Source: Planctomycetota bacterium (GTDB lineage: Bacteria > Planctomycetota > UBA1135 > JADKAF01). From it: DNA of 35,175 nucleotides. Both the position numbers and the translations under genes were made by a program. The notes below the pieces were generated by a model, which saw only the letters and a program-made list of their open reading frames with translations, did no database searches and was not told the origin of the DNA. The stretch spans positions 1-35,175 of the forward strand of contig JAEUHW010000271.1 in assembly GCA_016793245.1 (NCBI GenBank), in the 5' to 3' direction. Shown here piece after piece: positions 6,811 to 15,514 of this stretch. Within the stretch, counting starts at the first letter, position 1. Every line of letters starts with the position of its first letter.

Positions 6811-9294
6811 TCAGCGCGGACCCTTCGGCAGCGCCTCCAATCGCTGCTTCAACGCGGCGGCATCGGCCGTGCGCTCCAGCGCTTCGTAGCCGAGGAGCAG
6901 ATTCTGCAGGCTGCGGCGGAGCCGCGGGCTCTCCTTGCCGACCAGGTTCTCCTGGATCGCGAGCGCGCGCTCCCAGAGCGGGACGGCGCGCTCGTAGTCC
7001 TGCTGCATGGCGTAGCTGTTCGCGAGCATTCCGCAGACGTTGGCGAAGGACTCGTCCTGGTCCGTCGCGCGCTTCACGCCGATCGCGTGCGCGCGCTCGA
7101 GCAGCGGCAGCGCTTCCTCGAGGCGTCCGGTCATCGCGAGGGCGCCGCCCAGGTTGCAGAGGCGCCGCATGAGGATCGGATGCTCCGGCGGGTAGACCTT
7201 CTCGCCAGCGCCGAGCGCCAGGCGGAAGAGCTCCTCGCCCTCGGCGGCCTGGCCTTGCGCCATGCGCAGGGAGCCCAGGTTCGTCGCGAGCTCCATCATG
7301 AGGTCGGCATCCTCGCCGCTCGCGAGGGCGGCGAGCGCGCTCTCGTAGTGCGCTTGAGCGGCTGGGAGCTCGCCGAGGCCTTGCAAGGTGACCGCGAGGC
7401 CTTGATGGGCCTTGGCGATCTTCCGCCGCTCGGCCAGCGCCTCGCGCAAGCGCAGCAGCTCGGTGAAACGCTCGCGCGCGAGCTCGAGCTCGCCGGACTT
7501 CCAGGCGATGTGGCCCAGGGCTTCGAGGCCGCGCGCGCGCTGGAGCAGTCGCGGCTGCGGTACGGCCTGGAGGATCTGCTGGGCGCGCTCGAAGATCGCC
7601 TTCGCCTCCTCGATGCGCGAGGACTCGTAGAGATTCGTGCCCAGGACCTGCAGCGCGTCGATGTGCTGGAAATCGCTCTCCGGGAAGAGTTTCTCCATGA
7701 TGGCGACGGCCTCGCGCAGCAAGCGCTCGGACTCGGCGTAGCGCGCGAGATTGGTGAGCACCTCGCCGACGAAGAGCAGGAGCCGTGCGCGCACGACGGG
7801 CTCACCTTCGGTGCTCGCGAGGAGCTGGGCCTGGCCGCGCTCGAGCAGCGAGCGCGCGCTCACGTCGATGCCGAGGGCAACCTCGGGCTTCGCGCTCTCG
7901 AAGAGCTCGTTCACGAAGGCGGTGATGCTGCTCGCGATGCGCACTTCTTCGAGCGCGCGCTGCTCGGCCGCGCGCGCTCGTGAGCTCTCCTGCTCCGCGC
8001 GCTGTGCCTCCTGCTTCGCGCTCTGCTCCGCGAGCACCGCGCGGCCGCGCTCTTCCTCCGCGTGCAGGGCCCACGCGACCGAGATCGCGGTTCCGCCGAG
8101 CGTCGCGAGCACCGCCAGCGCGATGCCGACGCTGAAGCCGCGATGGCGTCGCACGAACTTTCGCGCGAGATAGAGCGAGCTCGGTGGGCGCGCCGCGATC
8201 GGCCGATGCGCGAGGAAGGCGCGCAGGTCCTCGGCGAACGCGCGCGCCGTGGCGTAACGCCGTGCGGGATCGCGCTCGAGCGCCTTCGCGAAGATCACCT
8301 CGAGATCGGGCGCGAGCTCGGGGCGGAGCTTCCGGAGGCTCCGCGGCTCTTGCTGGGAGAGGAGCTGCAAGGCCTGCGTGAGCGAAGCGCTGCGCAGCGG
8401 ATACGGCAGCTCGCCGGTCAGGAGCTCGAAGCCGATGACGCCGAGCGCATGCACGTCCGTCGCGACGCTCAAGGCCTCGCGCTCGCCGCTCGCCTGCTCG
8501 GGGCTGAGATAGGCGAGCGTCCCCAGGATCTGCCCGGTCAGCGTGTGATGCGCCGTCTCGCGCGCTTCGTCGTGCAGCGCGCGCGCGATGCCGAAGTCCA
8601 GGACCTTCGGGATGCCGTCGGCGCCGACCAGCAGGTTCGCGGGCTTCAAGTCGCGATGCAGCACGCCGGTTTCGTGCGCGTGATGCACGGCGTCGCCGAC
8701 GGCGGCCAGCAGCGACAAGCGCGAGTTCACGTCGAGCCCGGCGCGATCGGCGTGCTCGGTGATCGGCGCGCCTTCCACGAGCTCCATCGCGAACCACGCG
8801 ATCGTGCGCCCGCGGAGCTCCGCCTGACCCGCGGCGTAGACCTGCGCGATCGATGGGTGGTGGAGGCGGGCCAGGATCGCGGACTCGTTCTCGAAGCGCC
8901 GCAGCGCGCTGCGCGACGACAATCCGGCGCGCGCCATCTTCAGCGCGACCGTGCGCGCGGGCTGTACTTGCTCCGCCGCGTAGACGACGCCCATGCCGCC
9001 GCGGCCGAGCAGGCGCAGGATGCGGAACGGGCCGACCTCCGTGCCGGCAGGCAGGAGCTCTTCCTCCGCGAGCTCGGCGTCGCGCGGCGCCTCGGGCGCG
9101 AGTGCCAAGCCTTCGCCGAGCGAGCCGGTTCGATCCGCGTCGAGGAGCGCCAGCACGGAGCGCGCGAGAGAACGATCGTCGCCCGTCTCGCGCGCGAGGA
9201 ACGCGGCGCGCTCCGCGATGGGGAGCTCGAGCGCGCGTTGGAAGAGCGCGAACTCGCGCCGATGGCGGTCCGCGGCGTCGTGGGGGCGGGACAT
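6811..9294 (-). CDS. Membrane Ser/Thr protein kinase with TPR sensor region
   Basis: An 827-residue PknB-type kinase. Residues 1-85 form the short helical leader common to planctomycete and myxobacterial kinases (ALELPIAERAAFLARETGDD). The kinase domain spans about 88-362: glycine loop GRGGMG 97-102, Lys119, HRDLKPAN 213-220 with catalytic Asp215, DFG 233-235 and SPEQ 264-267. All key residues are present, so it should be active. One membrane helix lies at about 387-410. After it come a coiled coil and a long run of TPR-like helices (about 470-820), presumably outside the cytoplasmic membrane for protein contact. The gene is divergent from an ECF sigma factor, 124 bases apart, a common pairing in Planctomycetota. 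That makes the sigma factor a candidate substrate. Confidence 0.92.
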   Translation of the reverse strand: MSRPHDAADRHRREFALFQRALELPIAERAAFLARETGDDRSLARSVLALLDADRTGSLGEGLALAPEAPRDAELAEEELLPAGTEVGPFRILRLLGRGGMGVVYAAEQVQPARTVALKMARAGLSSRSALRRFENESAILARLHHPSIAQVYAAGQAELRGRTIAWFAMELVEGAPITEHADRAGLDVNSRLSLLAAVGDAVHHAHETGVLHRDLKPANLLVGADGIPKVLDFGIARALHDEARETAHHTLTGQILGTLAYLSPEQASGEREALSVATDVHALGVIGFELLTGELPYPLRSASLTQALQLLSQQEPRSLRKLRPELAPDLEVIFAKALERDPARRYATARAFAEDLRAFLAHRPIAARPPSSLYLARKFVRRHRGFSVGIALAVLATLGGTAISVAWALHAEEERGRAVLAEQSAKQEAQRAEQESSRARAAEQRALEEVRIASSITAFVNELFESAKPEVALGIDVSARSLLERGQAQLLASTEGEPVVRARLLLFVGEVLTNLARYAESERLLREAVAIMEKLFPESDFQHIDALQVLGTNLYESSRIEEAKAIFERAQQILQAVPQPRLLQRARGLEALGHIAWKSGELELARERFTELLRLREALAERRKIAKAHQGLAVTLQGLGELPAAQAHYESALAALASGEDADLMMELATNLGSLRMAQGQAAEGEELFRLALGAGEKVYPPEHPILMRRLCNLGGALAMTGRLEEALPLLERAHAIGVKRATDQDESFANVCGMLANSYAMQQDYERAVPLWERALAIQENLVGKESPRLRRSLQNLLLGYEALERTADAAALKQRLEALPKGPR

Positions 9295-9418
9295 GCTTGC
9301 GAGGTGGGGAGGAGGTGGGCTCCGACGCCGAGGAGCATTACTGTGGCCGCGGAGTTCCGTGCGGGTTCGCCGGAGAGGCGGAGAGCTTCTATGCTGGAGC
9401 AGGAGCCCTCGTCACGCG

Positions 9419-10006
9419 ATGTCCGTCGATCCCCGAGCTGAAGTCACCCTCTGCCTCGAGCGCCTGCGCGCCGGCGATGCGCGCGCAGGGGAAGAGCTCC
9501 TGCCGCTGGTCTACGAGGAGCTGCGCGGGATGGCCGCGCGCTTGCTGCAAGAGCGCGCGCATACCCTGCAGGCGACGGCGCTCGTCCACGAGGCCTGGCT
9601 CAAGCTCGCGCGCCGCGAAGGCGGCGAGGCCTCGTGGGAGAGCCGTGCGCACTTCGTCGCCGTGGCCGCGAAGGCGATGCGCCACGTGCTGGTGAACCAC
9701 GCGCGCGACCGCCGGGCGAAGAAGCGCGGCGGCGACGCGGCGAAGCTGACGCTCGACGAGTGCCTCGGGCTGGTCGAGCAGGACACCGGCGACTTGGTGG
9801 CGCTCGACGATCTCCTGAGTCGCCTCGCGGAGCTCGACGAGCGCCAGGCGCGCGTCGTGGAGCTGCGGGTCTTCGGCGGGCTCGGCATCGAGGAGGTGGC
9901 GGTGGCGCTCGGGGTCGGCCAGACGACGGTGAAGGCCGACTGGCGCTTCGCGCGCTCGTGGCTGCGGCGCGAGCTCGGGCGGGAAGTAGAGGACGAGGAG
10001 CGCTGA
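9419..10006 (+). CDS. ECF-type RNA polymerase sigma factor (Sigma70_ECF family)
   Basis: A 195-residue sigma factor with region 2 (about 15-95) and region 4 (about 135-190). Region 2 has EELLPLVYEELRGMAARLL, LQATALVHEAWLKLARR and SRAHFVAVAAKAMRHVLVNH. Region 4 has LAELDERQARVVELRVFGG, then IEEVAVALGVGQTTVKADW. This matches the Sigma70_ECF/TIGR02999 group frequent in Planctomycetota. The acidic Asp-Ala-Glu-Asp run that most ECF factors have in region 2.2 to contact polymerase is missing. In its place is QATA with Thr53, and Thr49 lies nearby. No anti-sigma gene is adjacent; the divergent neighbour is a Ser/Thr kinase. The ATG at 9419 has AGGAG 13 bases upstream, a long spacing, so the start is less certain. 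Confidence 0.9.
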   Translation: MSVDPRAEVTLCLERLRAGDARAGEELLPLVYEELRGMAARLLQERAHTLQATALVHEAWLKLARREGGEASWESRAHFVAVAAKAMRHVLVNHARDRRAKKRGGDAAKLTLDECLGLVEQDTGDLVALDDLLSRLAELDERQARVVELRVFGGLGIEEVAVALGVGQTTVKADWRFARSWLRRELGREVEDEER

Positions 10007-10023
10007 GCGCGCGCTTCTCGGGG

Positions 10024-10047
10024 CGGCGCGCGAGAAAAAGCGCGCCG
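10024..10047 (+). terminator. Hairpin after the ECF sigma gene
   Basis: CGGCGCGC (10024-10031) pairs with GCGCGCCG (10040-10047) around the loop GAGAAAAA. It starts 17 bases after the sigma factor stop and ends about 90 bases before the next gene. The A-run is in the loop and no T-tract follows, so termination is inferred. Confidence 0.45.
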
Positions 10048-10139
10048 GCACCGACGGCTTCGGCGCGGACCTGTGTGAGAGGGAGGAACGGAGTCGCTTC
10101 GGCGCGGCTCCGCCTCCCAGCTACCCCGAGGTCCACTCC

Positions 10140-13100
10140 ATGCGGCGCTCGCTCTCCGCCCTGCTCCTCCCTCTCTGCGCACCGGCCTTCGCGCTGGCGC
10201 AGCAAGAAGCTCCTGTCGAGGTCCAGACCTCGCGCGTCGAGACCGTGACTTCGCGTGAGGGGGTGACCATCGATCCCGCCGCGCGCAGCATCACGCACCC
10301 GCTGGTCGATCGCGGCACCGGCTTCCGCGGCGACATCCTCGAGCACGATCGGCGCCTGCCGCTGCCGATCCCGAGGGCGGTGCTCGCGGGTTCGAGCGGG
10401 GACCGCGTCCTGCGCGAGGCCGAAGGCGACCCCTTCTTCCTCGGCTTCGTCGCCGGCCCTTACTACCCGCCGCAGAGCGAGATCGTGGATCCGGAGCTGC
10501 TCGGAGATCTCGCCCGCGCGCCGCGCGATGGGCGCGGCAAGGACGAGGTCTACGGCTACGTGATGGTGCGTGAGCGCCTCTCGCCAGACCTCATCGACCA
10601 GTTGAGCTCTCTCGGTGTGCGTCCGCTCGGCTTCCATCCGCATCACGTGCTCGCGGCGGCTCTGCGCCTCGATGCCGTCTCCGCGCTCGCCGCCCACCCT
10701 TCGGTGCGCTGGATCGGTGGGGCGCGCCGCTGGCAGAAGATCGATCCGCGGCTGCAAGAGTCCTTGGCCTCGGCAGGCAACGGCGATGTCCTCGACGTGT
10801 GGGTGAACGTCTTCGAGAGCGATCTCTGCGCGGCATCGACCTCGCGCGCGATTGGCGTGGTGCGGACCGGCGATCCCGGAGTGCCGCCCGCCATCGTCTA
10901 CGACGAAACCCTGCTCACGAAGGTCTGGATGAGCAACGGTTGGCAGCAGCGCGCGCTCGAGGGCGTTGGATTCGGGGTCTCGGAGTACACGGATCGAGTC
11001 CACGCCTTCCGCGTGTCGGGCACGGCCGAAGCGATCTCGCGGGCGCTCAGCCTCGACTTCGTCTCCTTCGTGGAGCCCGTGGTCCAGCCCGAGTTGCTCC
11101 ACGATGAGTCGACCCCGCTAGTGAACTCCGACGCCGGTCGCAGTCTCCACGATGGAGGGCGCAATCAGGCCGCGTTGGCCGGAGTCTTCGACTCCGGTTT
11201 CGACTACGCTCATAGCGCGCTCGATCACGTGAGCTGGATCGGTTGGGATTACCACAACCAGTTCATTCCCGGCCCGCTCCCCAGCACCGACCCCTGCGGA
11301 CACGGCACCCACGTCAGCGGCACGATTCTCGGCTTGCCGAGCGGCAGCGCGGTCGATGAGCACACCGGTAATGCCCCGGGGCTAGGTACCTTCGCTGCGG
11401 GTCGCTTCCGCATCGTGCGTGCGTTCGGTCCCGGGAACTGCTCGCTCCCGAACTGCTGCTGGACGGCTCAAGCGAACGTCGGCGCGATGCTCTCGAACTT
11501 CGCTTCGGCTCACACCGTCAGCGGAGTGACTACCCCGAAGCCGCATGTCGTCAACCACTCGTGGGGTAACGCTCCGTGTGCCGCTAACTGTAGTTGCACC
11601 GCGTACAACGGAACCGAGCTGAACTCGCGCGAAGCTGATTACGCCGTTTTCAACGATGACGTCCTGCATGTCTTCGCTGCGGGCAACTCTGGTTCTTGCG
11701 GAAGCAGCACCATCGGCTTCCCCGCGGTCGCGAAGAACGTACTTGCCGTCGGCTCGGTGAGAGACGACTACTTCTCGCCCACGATCACTCCGGGCACGCT
11801 CTCGAGCTTCTCTTCTCGCGGGCCGACGGGCGACACGCGTTGGAAGCCCAACGTCGTGGCTCCGGGCGAGGGGATCACCTCGGTGCAAGCCGGTGGGACG
11901 TTCGTCGAGCAGAGCGGCACCAGCATGGCCGCGCCGCACGTCACCGGCATCGCGGCGCAGCTCTGCGATGCGCACCCCTTCCTCCGGAACGCGCCGGCGC
12001 GCCTCTCCGCATTGCTGATGGGCACGGCGCTCAGCAAGGGCAACGCGGTGCTCACCAGCCCCGCCGACGCGCATCTCTCGACCTATGGGACGGGGCGCGT
12101 CGATGCTCTGCTCGCTCAGGCTCAGCTTCCTTGGTACAGCTCCGAGAACTGGGGCTTCACGATGCAGCCGGGCGCGGGCTTCCAATACGACGACATCGTC
12201 GTCCCGTCGAACACTTCGCGGCTCATCGTGTGCATGACCTACCACGAAGCCGCGGCTCCGGCGGGTGGCGCATGGGCGATGACGAATCACCTCGACCTCT
12301 GGATCGATCAAGCGCCCATCGATCCCGCGGGGAACACCGGGGAGTTCTTCTCCCAGCAGAGCAACGTGGACAACACGGAGATCCGCTACATCGAGAACCC
12401 CGTCGCCGGGACTTGGCGCTGGAAGGTCTATCCCTCCTGGCTGGTCTCGACGACCAAGGTCTCCGTGCAGGTCGTGATGGTCCGAGCGCGGACCGCGCCC
12501 GGCATGGATATCGCGGTGTCGGGGCATCCGTGGGCCAAGACCGGGACCTTCGAGGTCGGCGTCGCCGTCGAGCCCGAGTCCGGGATCGCCTCCGGCGTTC
12601 ACGTGACACAGACGGCGACGCGAATGTTGCCCACCCAGAGCTACCTGACGCACGTGGGCGCGCGCACCATCCTGAAGGACGGGATCAGCGCAGACCACAT
12701 GGACAATGCGTTCGGAGGGAGTCGCATCGCTCTCGGCAACGCCATGGAGAACGACCCCCGCGTCGCTCGCTGGACCTTCACCGAGACGACCGAGAACGAA
12801 GTGCGCATCGACGTGGAGGCCCGCGCCGACAACACGCCGGTGGCCAACAAGACCCTGATCGTGCGCACGGATTCCACGCGCCCGACGGAGGCGACGAACC
12901 TGCGCTCGACCTCGCACGCCCTGAACTCCTGGTCGACCAATCCGAACGTCAACTTCGCCTGGAACGCGGGAACCGACGCGCGCTCCGGGGTCGATGGTTA
13001 CTCGGTTCTGGCGAGCACGAACTCCTCGGCATCGGTGGACGAGACCATCGAGCTTGGCGCCGTGACCAGCACCACGGTTGCGCTGTCCTCGTCGAGCCAG

Positions 13101-15125
13101 GGCTACTACTACTACGTCCGTACCGTCGATCGCGCGGGCTGGGGCGCCAGCACGACGGCGCGCACCGGTCCCTATCTCATCGATGCGGAGGCGCCGACCC
13201 TGCCTGGCGCGAGCTCGACCACGCACACTCCCGGCGTGTGGTCCGGCAATGCGACGGTCGCGTTCTCGATCACGCCGGCGACCGATGCGGCCTCCGGGGT
13301 CGCGGGCTACAGCGTGGTCTTCGACACCGCGCCGGGAGTGCTCCCGCCCTCGACGGTGAACCTCGCCGCGAGCGCGACCACCGCGTCCTTCACCGCCGCC
13401 GGTGGCGCGCTGCCCTTCTACCTGAAGATCCGCACGCGCGACGTCGCGGGGAACTGGACGCCCACGCACTTCGAGCTCGGTCCCTTCCGCATCGACTTGG
13501 CGGCGCCTGGGCTGCCGACGAACTTCGCTTCGAGCTCGCACACCATCGGCGCTTGGTCGAACGACGTCTCGATCGACTTCACGTGGACGGCGGCCATCGA
13601 TGCGCACTCCGGCGTGCAGGGCTACGCCGAGCGCTTCTCCACCACGAGCGGTGCGACCGTGCCGCGATCGCGCACGCTCGGGCCGGTCACGAGCACGACG
13701 GTCTCGCTCGCGACCAGCAGCTTGCCTTGGTACTACTCGCTGCGCACGGTGGACAACGTCTTCAACTGGAGCCCGACCTCGGTGGAGATCGGTCCCTTCT
13801 ACATCGACGTGACGCTCCCGACCGCGCCGAGCTCGTTCTCCTCGAGCTCGCACACGCCGGGGGTCTGGTCGAGGAACCCGATCGTCGCGGTGAACTTCGC
13901 GCCGGCGTCCGACAGCCATTCGGGCCTCGCGGGCTATCGCGCGGTCTGGGATCAGCTGCCGAACACGACGCTGAGCCCCGGCGCGCTGAACGTGGCAGCG
14001 AACGCGACCACGCTCTCGAGCCCGAGCCTCGCTTCGACCTCGAACGCCTTCTACCTGCATATGATCGCTCGCGATCAAGCGGGGAACTTCAGCCCGACCG
14101 TGCACTACGGACCCTTCCTCATCGACACCACGTCGCCGAGCACGCCGACGGGCTTCGTCTCCACGACGCACGTCCCCGGAAGCTACAGCAACTCGCCGAC
14201 GATGGGCTTCGTGTGGAATCCGGGGAGCGATTCGCAGTCGGGGATCGGGGACGCGCTGCTCCTCGTCGATCTCGCGCCGTTCAGCGTGCCGTCGCTGGGC
14301 GGTGTCCCGCTCGGTCTCGCGACTTCGGGCACGCGACCCGCGATCGAAGGCCCCGCGATCTACGCGCACGTCGCGTTCCGCGACCGTGCAGGCAATGAGG
14401 GCTTCACCGCGCACCTCGGACCCTTCCGGATCGACCTGACCTCGCCGACCGGCGTCTCGATCGCCCTGGAGATGGGAGCGAGCCAGACCTCCCGTCTGCA
14501 GGTCGACGTCGCGGTCACTGCCTCCGACGCGCTCTCGGGAGTCACCCAGATGCGTCTGAAGAACGACGACGGGCAATGGTCGAGCTGGATGCCCTTCGCG
14601 AGCTCGATCCCGTGGAACCTCTCGAATGATGGTGGCTCCACGCGGACGGGCACGCGCACGATGCAGCTCGAGGTGCGCGACCAAGCGGGCAACGTGACGG
14701 CGGCGAGCGACACGATCCACTACGGGATCGCGCCGCAGGTCTTCGGCGCGGGCTGCGCGGGTGCGGCGGGCACGCCCGACATCAGCGTGAGCGGCCTGCC
14801 GACGCTCGGCGGCTCGATGACGATCGCGAGCACGCCGACGAGTGCCGCGACCAGCTCGCTCTACCTGGGCTTCCAGAACCAGAGCTGGCTCGGTCTGCCG
14901 CTGCCCTTCGATCTCGGGCTCGTCGGCGTCGCGGGCTGCGCGGTGAACGTCTCGCTCGACATCGCGCTCTACACCGGCCCGAACGCGCCGGTGACTCTGC
15001 CCATCGTGGCCGATCCGGCCTTCGGCGGAGCGGAGGTCTTCTTCCAGTGGATCCACATCGCGGATCCCTCGGGGCGACTGCTCGTCACTTCGCCGGGTGT
15101 GCGGGTGACGCTGAACAACCCCTGA
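10140..15125 (+). CDS. Giant secreted subtilisin-like (S8) protease with repeat stalk
   Basis: A 1661-residue secreted protease. Residues 1-21 are a signal peptide and about 22-330 an N-terminal region, perhaps a propeptide. The catalytic domain spans about 330-660: Asp351 in GVFDSGFD, His388 in GHGTHVSG, Asn516 in AAGNSGS and Ser595 in SGTSMAAPHVTG, so the triad is complete. Residues about 670-800 look like a beta-jelly-roll domain. From about 910 to 1431 run five copies of a 103-106-residue Ig/FN3-like repeat marked by SGVxGYS, RxVDRAGNW and GPFxID. A divergent sixth follows to about 1530. The last 130 residues (from FGAGCAGAAGTP) form a tail domain like those of the sugar dehydrogenase and PKD proteins here. 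It probably digests external protein while held at or released from the cell surface. Confidence 0.92.
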   Translation: MRRSLSALLLPLCAPAFALAQQEAPVEVQTSRVETVTSREGVTIDPAARSITHPLVDRGTGFRGDILEHDRRLPLPIPRAVLAGSSGDRVLREAEGDPFFLGFVAGPYYPPQSEIVDPELLGDLARAPRDGRGKDEVYGYVMVRERLSPDLIDQLSSLGVRPLGFHPHHVLAAALRLDAVSALAAHPSVRWIGGARRWQKIDPRLQESLASAGNGDVLDVWVNVFESDLCAASTSRAIGVVRTGDPGVPPAIVYDETLLTKVWMSNGWQQRALEGVGFGVSEYTDRVHAFRVSGTAEAISRALSLDFVSFVEPVVQPELLHDESTPLVNSDAGRSLHDGGRNQAALAGVFDSGFDYAHSALDHVSWIGWDYHNQFIPGPLPSTDPCGHGTHVSGTILGLPSGSAVDEHTGNAPGLGTFAAGRFRIVRAFGPGNCSLPNCCWTAQANVGAMLSNFASAHTVSGVTTPKPHVVNHSWGNAPCAANCSCTAYNGTELNSREADYAVFNDDVLHVFAAGNSGSCGSSTIGFPAVAKNVLAVGSVRDDYFSPTITPGTLSSFSSRGPTGDTRWKPNVVAPGEGITSVQAGGTFVEQSGTSMAAPHVTGIAAQLCDAHPFLRNAPARLSALLMGTALSKGNAVLTSPADAHLSTYGTGRVDALLAQAQLPWYSSENWGFTMQPGAGFQYDDIVVPSNTSRLIVCMTYHEAAAPAGGAWAMTNHLDLWIDQAPIDPAGNTGEFFSQQSNVDNTEIRYIENPVAGTWRWKVYPSWLVSTTKVSVQVVMVRARTAPGMDIAVSGHPWAKTGTFEVGVAVEPESGIASGVHVTQTATRMLPTQSYLTHVGARTILKDGISADHMDNAFGGSRIALGNAMENDPRVARWTFTETTENEVRIDVEARADNTPVANKTLIVRTDSTRPTEATNLRSTSHALNSWSTNPNVNFAWNAGTDARSGVDGYSVLASTNSSASVDETIELGAVTSTTVALSSSSQGYYYYVRTVDRAGWGASTTARTGPYLIDAEAPTLPGASSTTHTPGVWSGNATVAFSITPATDAASGVAGYSVVFDTAPGVLPPSTVNLAASATTASFTAAGGALPFYLKIRTRDVAGNWTPTHFELGPFRIDLAAPGLPTNFASSSHTIGAWSNDVSIDFTWTAAIDAHSGVQGYAERFSTTSGATVPRSRTLGPVTSTTVSLATSSLPWYYSLRTVDNVFNWSPTSVEIGPFYIDVTLPTAPSSFSSSSHTPGVWSRNPIVAVNFAPASDSHSGLAGYRAVWDQLPNTTLSPGALNVAANATTLSSPSLASTSNAFYLHMIARDQAGNFSPTVHYGPFLIDTTSPSTPTGFVSTTHVPGSYSNSPTMGFVWNPGSDSQSGIGDALLLVDLAPFSVPSLGGVPLGLATSGTRPAIEGPAIYAHVAFRDRAGNEGFTAHLGPFRIDLTSPTGVSIALEMGASQTSRLQVDVAVTASDALSGVTQMRLKNDDGQWSSWMPFASSIPWNLSNDGGSTRTGTRTMQLEVRDQAGNVTAASDTIHYGIAPQVFGAGCAGAAGTPDISVSGLPTLGGSMTIASTPTSAATSSLYLGFQNQSWLGLPLPFDLGLVGVAGCAVNVSLDIALYTGPNAPVTLPIVADPAFGGAEVFFQWIHIADPSGRLLVTSPGVRVTLNNP
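12867..14429 (+). repeat. Five tandem about 312-base coding repeats in the S8 protease
   Basis: Codons for the conserved boundary Ile/Thr-Asp pair occur at 12867, 13179, 13491, 13803, 14121 and 14430, giving periods of 312, 312, 312, 318 and 309 bases. Each unit encodes an Ig/FN3-like module with shared SSSHTPGVWS-like and GPFxID motifs. The protein motifs are much better conserved than the DNA, so the duplications are old or under selection. Confidence 0.8.
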
Positions 15126-15514
15126 GCGCACGCGCTCGATCGGCGGCCTCGGCTTTGCGCAACGACGCGGAGCCGAGGCCGCGCTCTTTTGGTGCGGCGC
15201 TGGTGAGGCCCGGCGCGCGAGAGCCGGCGTAGCTCTCCTGGTGGAGGTAGCCGGCCTCGCCACGCCTTCGGCACGCTGGATCAGCGGGTACTCGCGGTGC
15301 GGTCGGGGTATCGCGTCGTCTCGGTGGAGGCTCGGGGCGCCAGGGGCGCGGAGCCTACGGACGCCGGACGCAGAGGAGCAGCTTCGTACGGGATGAAGCG
15401 GGATGCACATCTCGGCGCGGCCGGGTAGGGTTGGGATTTCCTACGCGGCGTCTCGACCCAGTACCTGCCGCTCCACTACTCCCCTGAGCCGGCTCTCGGA
15501 GTCGGCGAGAACCC
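15126..15514. other. Intergenic region between two giant secreted protein genes
   Basis: The region opens with a strong terminator (15143-15190). The rest, before the PKD gene at 15515, has no convincing ORF. The open frames seen are shadows of the flanking genes on the opposite strand. A promoter for the PKD gene is expected but not recognised. Confidence 0.45.
15143..15190 (+). terminator. Rho-independent-type terminator of the S8 protease gene
   Basis: A perfect 12-pair stem, GCGGCCTCGGCT (15143-15154) with AGCCGAGGCCGC (15171-15182), has a 16-base loop and is followed by GCTCTTTT. It starts 18 bases after the stop. The T-run of four makes this the most classical terminator in the window. 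Confidence 0.75.

Noticed and set aside
11382..15410. A 1342-codon open frame on the minus strand opposite the S8 protease
   Set aside because: It lies entirely antisense to a gene with a full catalytic triad and repeats. Its translation is Arg/Asp/His-rich with no domain, as expected from GC-rich codon structure.
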